The notes beneath the pieces are model-generated. The model was given only the letters and a program-made list of their open reading frames with translations, ran no database searches and was not told the DNA's origin. Both the position numbers and the translations under genes were made by a program. This document shows positions 9,901-19,500 of a stretch of 64,000 nt of DNA, one piece after another. The DNA is from Aquila chrysaetos chrysaetos. Lineage: Eukaryota > Chordata > Aves > Accipitriformes > Accipitridae. How positions within the stretch are numbered: the first letter of the stretch is position 1; every line of letters starts with the position of its first letter. The stretch is from assembly GCF_900496995.4 (NCBI RefSeq), contig NC_044009.1, positions 8,092,001 through 8,156,000 of the forward strand. Direction: 5' to 3'.

Positions 9901-10412
9901 GGGGACCGGGCGCAAATTGCACAAGAGGTTTCGCTTCCCTTTTCCGCAGGATCTCCAGCTCGAAAGCAGTTTGTCGGAGGTGCTGAGCCGCATTAGCTAC
10001 AGCCTGGCTCTGCCACGACGGCCTTCAGTCCAGGCTGTGGGCTGACGGGAGAGGAGCCTCAAAACACATGGGGGGATGGAGAAGCCCCGCTGGGGCCATG
10101 GGGCTGGGGTGGGGGGGCAGAGATACCTCACGAGGGGCAGGCCCCACATACCCACGGGGAGGGGGGCAAACCCCCACACCCCTGTGACAGGAGGGGCAGA
10201 CACCCTATGGGGAGGAAGGGGACAGACGCCATGTAACCCAAAGTGGGGGGGGGGCAGAAGCACCCCACAGCGGGACAGGGCCCACGAGAGAGGGGCAAGC
10301 CCCACCTGTAGCCGCGGTTGGAGGCCCGCGGCGGTACCCGGTAGACGTGCACCGCCGGCTTCACGCACAGCACCGCCTCGTACTCCTCCTCCTCTGCTGC
10401 CATGGCCGCCAT
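6876..10412 (-). CDS. NECAP2: NECAP2, adaptin ear-binding coat-associated protein 2, eight coding exons
   Basis: NECAP proteins bind AP-2/AP-1 adaptors and clathrin coats and act in endocytosis and recycling. The N-terminal PHear (PH-like) domain is encoded by exons 1-5: [80 protein letters not shown]. Exon 6 carries [13 protein letters not shown]. Exon 7 carries the WGDF adaptor-binding motif, and exon 8 ends in the C-terminal WVQF, both hallmark NECAP motifs. Expected length is about 269 aa against 263 in human. Two in-frame ATGs (10412, 10403) both have good Kozak context; the upstream one is used here. Summed exon length is 811 nt, one more than a multiple of three, because of the exon 6/7 junction. 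All other junctions are in phase. Confidence 0.95.
7323..7407 (-). CDS. NECAP2: NECAP2 exon 7
   Basis: Encodes [20 protein letters not shown] then GDFAKAS plus GG. WPQP and D(V/I)WGDF match mammalian NECAP2. The acceptor is CGACAG and the donor CCGG|GTGAGG. The frame is fixed by WGDF and by the in-phase join to exon 8. Confidence 0.9.
7560..7732 (-). CDS. NECAP2: NECAP2 exon 6 (linker, frame problem at 3' end)
   Basis: Starts [10 protein letters not shown] and carries [13 protein letters not shown], then a diverged linker ([21 protein letters not shown]). The only good donor is CACAG|GTCCGT, leaving phase 2, whereas exon 7 needs phase 1. A one-base error or polymorphism in the linker, or an unusual donor, would explain it. 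Confidence 0.8.
8094..8202 (-). CDS. NECAP2: NECAP2 exon 5
   Basis: Encodes [20 protein letters not shown] then [16 protein letters not shown]. The acceptor is TCTTGCAG and the donor GCG|GTGAGG, phase 0. It ends the PHear domain. Confidence 0.96.
8203..8778. other. NECAP2 intron 4; other NECAP2 introns similar
   Basis: No extra exon is seen in this intron, nor in those at 6925-7322, 7733-8093, 8861-9333 and 9644-10305. Only a short AGTA run near 9054-9067 was noted. Confidence 0.7.
8779..8860 (-). CDS. NECAP2: NECAP2 exon 4
   Basis: Encodes [20 protein letters not shown] then ALQDHF plus AA of Lys. The acceptor is CCCCAG and the donor AA|GTGAGT. This segment is almost invariant in the NECAP family. 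Confidence 0.96.
9334..9438 (-). CDS. NECAP2: NECAP2 exon 3
   Basis: Encodes [20 protein letters not shown] then [14 protein letters not shown]. The acceptor is TTTTTCAG and the donor AACG|GTACGT. Confidence 0.96.
9543..9643 (-). CDS. NECAP2: NECAP2 exon 2
   Basis: Encodes [20 protein letters not shown] then [13 protein letters not shown]. The acceptor is TCTCTAG and the donor TCGG|GTAAGG. It forms the central strands of the PHear domain. Confidence 0.96.
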
Positions 10413-10760
10413 CGCGGCGGAACTCCGCCCGCCGCCGCTGCCGCCGCTCTGGCCCGCCGCCTCGATGGTACCGCCCCTTCGATGGTACCGCCCCCTTTCT
10501 CCGGGCAGGACGGAGGAGCGGAGGGAGGGGAGGTGCTTCCGCACCAGCCGCCGCTGCTCCCCCTGGCGGGCGGGAGGCTCCACTGCAGGGAGGTGGCGGG
10601 GGAGGTGAGGGGGGGAACTGGTCCCAGTGGGCTGCTGGAACTGGGAACCAGTACGCGGTCGCGGGGACTGGCTGCCAGCTCCCAGCCCGGCCCCGTCCGG
10701 GCACGCCGCCAGCTGCGCCTGCTTCTGCAGCACCTTTCCTCCCCACCTAGCAACTCCAAG
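10070..10760 (-). promoter_or_regulatory. NECAP2: NECAP2 CpG-island promoter with a tandem GC-box repeat
   Basis: High G/C with dense CpG surrounds exon 1. In the 5' UTR or proximal promoter a 17-bp unit, TCGATGGTACCGCCCCT, is directly repeated at 10462-10478 and 10479-10494. On the gene strand it reads GGGGCGG followed by TACCATCGA, so it gives two Sp1-type GC boxes next to KpnI-like GGTACC. No TATA box is evident. The start site is inferred to lie between 10420 and 10750. Confidence 0.7.
10306..10412 (-). CDS. NECAP2: NECAP2 exon 1 (coding part)
   Basis: Begins [20 protein letters not shown] and ends SNRGY plus AG of an Arg codon at donor AG|GTGGGG. The poly-Glu start replaces the human MEESGYES. 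It lies in a CpG island. Confidence 0.93.
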
Positions 10761-11320
10761 TCACTAAAAGGGACATTTTTTCCTGATTTCGCCTTAAAAA
10801 AATATTAAAAAATAAGAATTAAAGGGGAATCAGGGCTTGCAGGAGCTGTCAGCGCACCCTGACCCCTCCTCACCTCAGCCAGAGGCACCCCAACAGCCTC
10901 TGCCCACCTCCTCTGACAGTTATCGAGCACAACACCCAAGCAGGGAGGCCAGCACATTGCAAAAAACTAAATAAAATAAATACAATAAAATAAAATTGCT
11001 GCTTCTATCCTCCATGGCAAGAGGCAGCACAGTCACAGCTCAGGCCCAGGTTTGGAAACCACATCTTCCCTCCAAGCACTGCCACCTCCCACCCTCCTCG
11101 GACCACATCTTCCCAGCAAGCCTAAAAATGGGACAAAATTTCCCCTTTTTGGGTAAATACCGGCACAATTATGGCCGAACACTCCCAGATTTTACCTTCC
11201 TGATGAATTTTTTAAGGATCTACTCGCGCTGGGAGCTTAAGCTGCCACCGAAACGTCGCTCTTGCAGCAGCCCCTGCGAGAGACGGGGATAAAGGAGAAA
11301 AAAGTAAGTCGTTAAAAGTT
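10761..11320. other. NECAP2-SZRD1 intergenic spacer, nothing seen
   Basis: About 0.55 kb, A/T-rich near 10790-10820 and 10970-11000. It separates the NECAP2 promoter from the SZRD1 transcript end. No coding similarity; no SPATA21 sequence. Confidence 0.65.
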
Positions 11321-11328
11321 TAAAGAGA

Positions 11329-11334
11329 TTTATT
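11329..11334 (-). terminator. Candidate SZRD1 poly(A) signal (distal)
   Basis: AATAAA on the minus strand, the last one before the NECAP2 promoter. Others within the UTR are at 11902-11907 and 12513-12518, so shorter isoforms are possible. Confidence 0.5.
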
Positions 11335-13265
11335 TAAAATACAATTTATAAAACGTTTTCTTTTCGGCGCACATTTTGGGGTGAAAACACGCGGTACCGT
11401 GTTTATCCTCCACCTTCCCGGGACGAAGGGGCTTCCCACAGGAACGCCGCCAAGCCCTGCCCGCGGGCGGGACGTATCCTGGTCACCGGGATGGAGGAGC
11501 CAGGAGATTTCGATGACAGACGGAGATTTCGGCGCCGGAGTTGGAGATTTTGGTGCCGGAGACAGCAACTTTAACGCTGGCCAGCTACACCAGGAACTGG
11601 ATGGATGAGGGGGGTTTTTTTGGCCATTAAAAGCTATTTTTAGTAATAATTAAGGAAAGGCGCGGTGACTACGGTTATTGCTGACGTCCTTCTCCCCTCC
11701 CGCGCCCCCCCGGGGACTCATTCTGACCACCAGCCTGGGCTGGGGGGGTAAATAAGACACACACCCACCCCCCCCCAAAAAAAAAAGTGCCAGTGGTTGG
11801 GGATGCCCAGGGGACATTTGCCCGTCCCCACCTCGCCACCATCCTCGGTGCTTTAATCAGCTAATTAACGCTCTAGCGGATTCTTTTTATACACAGGTAG
11901 TTTTATTTTACCATTTGTTTTTTTGTTTCTTTTTTAAGCTGTATTTCCATACATTTTTTTTGTATGGTTGCTTCCCATCAGGTAGAAGACGTCAAGATTC
12001 GCTCGTTTACCCTTGAACCTACTGAGCATGAAGAGGCAGGAAGGGCGCAGCCGTACAGAATAATCCGCTGAGAACCAGAAATGGTTTTCTAGGTACCATC
12101 CCCTCCAAGAAGAGCATTTAGTGTTCATCTAATCCCTCAGTATTAAGCGATATTAAGGTAAGTCAGCTTCGTCCAGAGGGGGAACATCCACGTTCTTGCA
12201 GGCCACCAGCCTCCCTGTCCTCTTCCCAGGAGCCAGAGGATGAAAATCCCTTCCCTGAAGCCTCGCGGGGAGCTGGCTGCCGCCAGGAAGACGGGGGAAT
12301 CATCCAGACTTTATCCAACACCGTTTTTGTTCCCAACGTCTGCGATTTTGGGATGCAAACACAGCTCGTACCGTGACCAAGAGAGTGATCAGAGCCTTCA
12401 CTCCATCGTTAAGCCACTCAGGTTCGGACCCGTGGGACATCCTACGCTCCCAGTCGTTACACCAGCCGCTTGACGAGTGTGGGCCGTATGGAGCGGGGCT
12501 CCTCGCCGCCTATTTATTTCATGGACCAGAGCGGCACCGGCTATTCTGCTCCTCGCAACGGAGCGCTAATTCTTCACCGCCTGCATCTTTCTGCCACAAA
12601 CAGCAGCCGGGCAGCGGGCATTTTCACGGGATCGGTCTACATTCCCTTCTCCCCAAGTACAGAAAGAAAAAAAAAAAGATGTATTTTAAGCTTTTCCTCA
12701 AAGCCAGCAGAAAATACTAGGCAAGCTTTAACAGGTGCAAGACGTAAACTAGGTCGTTGGACTCCAACGGCTCCCACGGCGATCGGAAAGGCCAGGTATC
12801 TGGGAGTCCGCTTCCACGTGCTTGGCAGCGGTAGAAATAGAGAACGAGAAGCAAGAGCTTGCCAAACCCGAGCCATGAAAGTTGCAGAAATTCATTGAAA
12901 CTCCTTTTTGAACACTTAACTACCTCTCTCAATTAAAACAAACAGTTAAAACCCTTCCCATGCACTCCGTTGATCTGATATACAGAAAACAAACAAGAAA
13001 AAATAAAATAAAAGAGATCCTTTGAAACAGAACTTGCTCTTAAAGTGATGAGGACAACATGCGCGTCTGGGGAGGCTTCCCATTTTTTTTTTTCCTTAAA
13101 TGCCAGGTTACGAGTACAACAAACATTATTGCTGGCGCTAGCTTCAACCCAAGTGGCACACACACAACTCCCTGCACCCGTCCGAGTTCTTTATAACCCC
13201 CCCGCCCCGCCTCGTTGTCCCCTTTCCTTTTACAGTGACTTGGGGACAGCCCTTCTCGGTTTGCC

Positions 13266-13344
13266 GGTCACAGTGGGTGGAGAGGGGAGGTCACAGTGCG
13301 TGGGGTTGAAGGTCACAGTGGGCTGAGCAAAGGGGATCACAGTG
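13266..13344 (-). promoter_or_regulatory. Four tandem miR-128 / miR-27 seed matches in the SZRD1 3' UTR
   Basis: On the transcript strand CACTGTGA occurs four times (plus-strand GGTCACAGTG at 13266, 13289 and 13311, GATCACAGTG at 13335), spaced 22-24 nt. CACUGUGA is a full 8-mer match for miR-128-3p and contains the 7-mer ACUGUGA for miR-27a/b. The sites lie 105-185 nt after the stop codon, a favourable place for microRNA control. Function is inferred. Confidence 0.6.
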
Positions 13345-13449
13345 CAAATAAACCAGGTAGTTCCCTTTGCTCAAGTCCGTTTGTCCGTCACGGCAGTGCA
13401 ACCCGTGGCGGCGGACCCTGCCTTTCGCAGCAGCATCTCTCGCCCGCGT

Positions 13450-13552
13450 TTATCTGCGTTGTTTGAAGCCTTGTGAGCCATCGGGACCCAGGGGTTGCCT
13501 AATCACATTATTGGGCTGCCTGGTGTCTTCAGGCTGGGAGATCCTCGGCGGC
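13450..13552 (-). CDS. SZRD1: SZRD1 exon 4 (coding part, stop)
   Basis: 34 codons including the stop: [20 protein letters not shown] then [13 protein letters not shown]. The acceptor is CCTTGCAG. It carries the SUZ-C type tail with the [13 protein letters not shown] core. Confidence 0.97.
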
Positions 13553-16500
13553 CTGCAAGGAGAAAGGAGATCAGAGGTGGAGGCAACACAGCTGCATTAA
13601 CGCTGTATGCCTTCAACAAATAGTCCTGCACCTGCCACAGTGGGAAGTCACTCCCACGGGACAATCATCACATGTTGCTCCCTGGGACGGGGAACGCAAC
13701 TGAAATCGAACTAGCACTTCATTTCTTTCCAAAGAGTCTCCGAGACCCACGCTGCAAATAAAAGGGCGAGCACGATGCCTTCAAAAAACCTGCATTCATT
13801 TAAGAGTGCTTAAGCTCGACTCTCCCGCCCGCACGTGGCAGCTCCCTTAAGTCAAAAACTTCAGGGAAGACGAGGATACGCCCCACCAGGATAACTCCAG
13901 TTGCCCGCATTCCCCTCTAAACCCCCAGCACACTCCTCCAAGGGTCTAAGACAACCTTTATGGCCTTATCAGGCACGTGTGCTTCCCGTAACACCCATAT
14001 ATTTGAGATTTATGATGCCCTGCTTATTAACAAAGCACTCCTTTCTCCTTGCCGGCCTCACTTTACTCTTCAAGGAGCTCATCCCCCTCCTTCTGACAGG
14101 AAGGTGTTTGCGAGGAGAGCAGGCAAAGCTGCCGCGGCATGAAAGGCTGCTCTCACCTATCTAGAATGGGTTTCTCCTGCTCTTCTTCGGGGCTTGCGCT
14201 GCCCAATATTCGTTTCCTGGCTTCCGCGTATTCCGCCTCCCTCTGCGCCAAGGATTTCACGGGGAAGGCCGGCCTGCTGGCGGAGTTGGGATTGCTAAGC
14301 ACGCCGTTGGTCGTCGGCCTCTTCAAGATGCGGATCTGCGGGGGAGGACCTGCAGGAAGGCTGTCGTCCTGAATCACAATCGGCACTTTAGGAGGAGATT
14401 TTGACTTTCTACTGTTTAAAAGAAAAACATTTGGTTGATATTTTGTTTTCTACGGTGAGCATGTTTTTTGCTCTGCATGTGAATTCCTCCCTGTCAGACG
14501 TCATTCCCGTGATTAAGAAGGCAGCCTGTAATAATTAAAGACCTTACTACATTTGTAACTCTAAACTAGAGCGGCAGGCGGGTTTGCAGGCGGTTAGCTC
14601 AGTCAGGGACAGAAAACCAGTCCCTGCTGCGTTTGACACCTTTAAACTTGACCAAAGGAATGGGAAGCAGACACTGGGCAAAAGTTTTAGCATTTCTATT
14701 TGAAGATATCGGTATAAGCACCTTGATTCCATTCCCTGCAAGGACTTTTAGGGCTCCTCTTGCCAGGATACCTGGCCTTCTGCTCCAACCCTGCCATTTC
14801 ACTTCTCAGAGCCAGCCTTGGCCCGCGGCTCACCATTTGAATTTTTTTTATGGTCCCTTCTCTGTGAGGAAGTCCCAGAGAAGTAATACCATGACTCTAA
14901 GTGGCCTACTAAGAATCAAAGGGGAAAAAAAAACAACAACAAAAGACTTGTCAGAAGTGATTAGAAATATTTCTGCTAGAAGAGAATAACACACACACCC
15001 CTGCCCCAACCCAAAGTAAAGCAGGAAAAAAATCTTTCTGACACAAGACACAGCAAGCCAATCTAGGGCCATGAGTTAGGATTACCTGACTCACCCATTT
15101 CTTCCTTTGAGTGTCTTTTTCTTAAATGGCTTCCCCATAGCTGTAGCTACATCCAGTCTGGAAGACCCGGCTCTGAAATAAAATCACTCTCAAGAAGCTT
15201 TCCACTACACTGCTATGGATCGAAAGGGCCATCTAGTGGCATGATTACAGAGATTCCCTATTTCTGAACTCAAACCCAGCACGCTCTGCTCAGTTTGAAG
15301 CTGTTTCCCCACTGTTGCCACTCCCCAGGCCTTCAGATGTCCAACAGCACCTCAGAAAAAAGGCTTTTTACTAAACCGCGCAGCATTGTTACCTTTCCTT
15401 CTGCGTGATCTTCAGCTTCTTTTCCAACCGTCTGTCTATTTCCTAGAAAGGAAGGAGATAAAAATAAAAACCTGAAGGCTCGTCTTGGAGACTGGAGTTC
15501 AAGCCTGTCTGCACACACATTTAATTGCACTCTTCCGTACAGCAACACTATAAAGGGGGCAGAGAGAGCGTGCGTCTCCATCTGAGGATGACTTGCAAAT
15601 CAAGAGGCAGAGAAGAGCAAAGCCACCGCATATATTCTACTGTAGCCATTAATACACCTACAGCAGGCTGTGGATTTTGTGTATCCCAGTGAGAGGGCAG
15701 CTGTGAGGCGCTCATCTTTCATTTTAAGGACTTCAGCTGGCAAGAAAGTCCTATTACGGGTAAAGAGCCACGGGAATACACAGCAAGGTATGCCCAGATC
15801 CAAGCAGGAACCGGCGCCAAACCTCTTGGGCAGAGAAGCAGCAGCAGCAGCCGGATGGGGCGATCTGCATCAGTCTACATGCTTGATTTCAGCGGGGCAG
15901 CTCAGCCCCAGAGCCTGCAGCCATTCGGATGACTAGCCGGCAGGTCCGCATTCCTGCTGCTTGCTGCAATAACCCTCCTTCACAAAAAAGTCCCCTGCCC
16001 TGCCCGACATGCACCCAAGGACTCGTCGGAGCAAAGCAGAATCTTATTGCGCTTCTCCTTCCCTTTGCAACATAGCTGCCAAGTCATTAATCGGCAGAAA
16101 GACGTATTAATCACCCCTGAATGCCAACAGAGCATGGCTTTAAGCGTGTCAACTTCTGTCCAAGGCTCACACCTACCTTCACAAAGGTGTTTACATTTTG
16201 CAATCAGAGCAATTATGCAGAGAAACCTTGCTGAATAGAAAAATAAAGCCATCTTTGAGTCCCAATCTCTCTTTAGGCAACCTTCCCCAACCTCGCTGAT
16301 ATCTTTAGATTCTCACAACTGCCAACACTATTAAAAGAGCCTCTGAAACAGCAATGTATTTTATTTAATCATCAATGAAGGGGAAAAAAAACTACCTGAG
16401 ACTGTCCTAGTTTTGCCAGCCGATAACTGGCAATACTGAAGGAAATTCCAAGCTTCTGGCAGGACACAGCTGCTCTACTTTTCAGGCCAATTTGCCTAAC

Positions 16501-19500
16501 TACACTGAAAGCTTGCTGCCAGTGAAGCCTACCCTGCCATCAAAAACCGCAGCAGGCGCAAGCCGGTAAAGAAACTGGTTTGCACGGCAATTCCCCGATG
16601 CCCCAGTAAACAGGGAATGAACGCAAGCCTCTACAAGATGCCAAACCACAGTGTTTGCTCTTGGTCACGCAGCTACACAGGCCAACAGCCCACGGTAGCC
16701 TCCATCTAGAAGGGAATAGTTATAAACCATTTTGGGAAGACAAAAGGTGGGTGGGAGGTTGCATTTTGTATCAAACTCTGTACTGGGAGGCAATAGGTGA
16801 TTTGTAAGAACAAAACCAGCCAAGGGCTTCACACGGCATTTAGCTGAAGGCCAGGTCACAGCTAGAGTCTCCCATCGAGGGCAAACACACCTGCAGTCTC
16901 CTTCCTCTTCCAGAGGACTGGGAGGAAAATCCCATCCCAATGCTGCTCAGGAGGACAGAGAAAAATGTGCATCAGCTGCTTCCGGCCCACAAAGACGGAG
17001 GAACAGCCAGCTGGGAACAGGCAGCAGGGAAACGGATATCCCGGCAAAGATGGAGATGTTGTAGAGCGGCTGGCAGCAAACAATGAAAGTCAGATTAAGG
17101 GGAAGGGGTTAGCTCATCTGCCCACACTACGCCAGAAGAGGTGATATCCGGCTATAGAAGAGTCCTTAGAACACTTTTTCAAACTCAAATAGTTAACCAC
17201 TCCTCCCCAGGGCCTCCCGGAAGCAGTGGACTGGAAGGAAGCTTCCTTAAATATCCCTTATTAAATACTTCAGCGCATGGGGGAGAGGGACGACAGGAAG
17301 ATGGGGCAGAGGGCAGGGAAAGCGCGCTCAGGAGCATCTCAACTCATTTCGGCGCTGTGCAGTGACTACGAAGCCAGCTGTGAGTCAGAACCACAGCGCT
17401 GAACCACCCAGCTAGGGCAGACAGGCTTGACAGCCCACGGCGAGGACCATGGGGCACAAAAGTATGACAAGCCACACAGTAGCCACGAGGAAGGCTCCTC
17501 TCTGCTCTCACCTCTCTCCTTCCTGGCAGAGGAGAGATGGCTTTGACAAAAGCCACGTTTCTACATTCCTAGTGGCTTTGCAGGTGAGTCCTGGGGCTAA
17601 AGTCGCGGTCCATACATCAGACTACGAGATCCTGTAATTGAAAAGCGTCAGTTTGACCTCAGCATCTGAAAAACACTCTGATTAATGTGACTGTCACACT
17701 GACTCTGAGGACGGCTGGACAGCTCTTCACGCCCTCACACGCGCCGGACTTCCTCCGACTTCATCCTCTGACGCCAGAACCTGCAGCTTCCCCTACCAGA
17801 AACAAACCTAGTTCTTTAATTTGCTCAACACATGCAAACTTATTCCAAGGAATCCTTCAAACCCTGCCATCATGACACCCCTCACCAAATGAGCCCTTTA
17901 CAGTCTCAGTTTCACTCCTTCCTACTCCTGTACACACCACTTGTTGCAAAAAATTTGGTATTTTTGCCTCTCATCCCTCCACAATTGCCAGTAGTCACTA
18001 AGTGAACATGCACAGTCCTGGTTCATAAGCCACCGCACATAGGCTCAACAGTTGCTCTGTGTCTGGGGTGCTCCTCACCAAGGAGCAAAGTAATGGGCAG
18101 CTAAAATATCCTCTAAGTTACAACATCAGCAGCTGTTAGAACCACTATGTACTCTCCAAAACAAGAGGCTTCCTCCACACGTAGAAATCCTGGCAGAATA
18201 ATATACAATCATCCCCACCACATATACACGTATCATTCTCACCCCATCCAAACAACTGTTCATCTTACACAATCCTCATAATTCCCAGTGCTGCTGAGGG
18301 GATTCCAGCTGCCTGCAGATATCCACTGAACTCTTGGGTAGAAAAAGTCTTCCTTTGTGTTCAAAGTGGATAGCTAGTGTAAAAAAAGTAGCTCCCCACC
18401 TCACACACACCTCTTGCTGTGTTAGAAGTTGTTGTGTTTCCTTTTAAATGCAGGGATTGACCCCGTCTTTTCTCAGCAAAAGCCACAGCACTGCAAACTC
18501 TCGGTGTTTAATACTACTGTGTTTGGAGTTGTAGGTATGAAGGTGTTCAAACACGAAGAGCATTGCCAATTCAAATGGGCAGCCCTTAATCGCCCTGCAG
18601 AAACAACCCAAGACATTAGCAGCCTCACGCAGCTAGCAGTTCGTGATGGGGATCACGCTGCACAAATTTACGAGCTTGCAAAGCAGGAAAACCTTGACAT
18701 GGCTTATTCTTAATTAAAAAAAAAAAAAAAAAAAAAAAAACCACCTGCCACTGCCTTCCACCAATCTGTTCGTCTGCTGATGTCACTCCCTTTCCACTGC
18801 TATGTCACACTGTCACCGAGCTGTGTGGGTAACAAGATAAAATTAGGACCTGACTTACAGGGCAAGTGCCAGAAGAACTACAACAACCCAAATGCACAAG
18901 CTCACAGGAGAGGCAGTTAGACTCGGCATTCGAGGACATCGCGCTGCACATACCCAGTAGCTGGGCAGGTCGCACCATATAAAAAACAGTTATGAATCTT
19001 CTTAGGAGGCCCTCCTAGCTTTCATTTCCCAAACAAACTTATTTATATAATCAAGAACTAAGCCTCATTTATACCCCCGATCAAAACACCCTCCCCAAAG
19101 ATTAGTAAAGAATCTCAACAAACTATTTTTAGTGCTATTATGTCTAGATACTAAAAAGGACCCAAACAAACAGCATGAAGACAACACTGTTCTTTGACAT
19201 TTAAGCCGCATTTGTAGATGAGAATGTAATGGAAACTGAACTCCAGCCCCATCACAGCCATCCTTCCTACCCTTTAACCCTGAGAAAAATAGGAATGCAT
19301 AAAAGGATCAATAAAATACCTCTTGGAAAGCAATTAGACACAGACACTAAGACACAAACCTACTGCTTAGATCTGACACTCCTATGGTCTGTCATCCTAA
19401 ATAAGAATCCCACCAATATAGCTGGTAATTTTGCAATGTTACTGCCGAGTTGGAGATAGATGCTCCCCCCAGGACACCCTGGAAACATGCCCTTCAGGAA

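Larger units (their letters stand above)
11320..13449 (-). other. SZRD1: SZRD1 3' untranslated region (inferred)
   Basis: About 2.1 kb from the TAA to the distal AATAAA. It holds several A/T-rich blocks and, close to the stop, the four-fold TCACAGTG element described separately. No other gene is seen. Confidence 0.6.

Noticed and set aside
14588-14640. GGTTAGCTCAGTC resembling a tRNA D-arm / A box
   Set aside because: No B box (GGTTCGA-type) follows at the right distance and no cloverleaf can be drawn.
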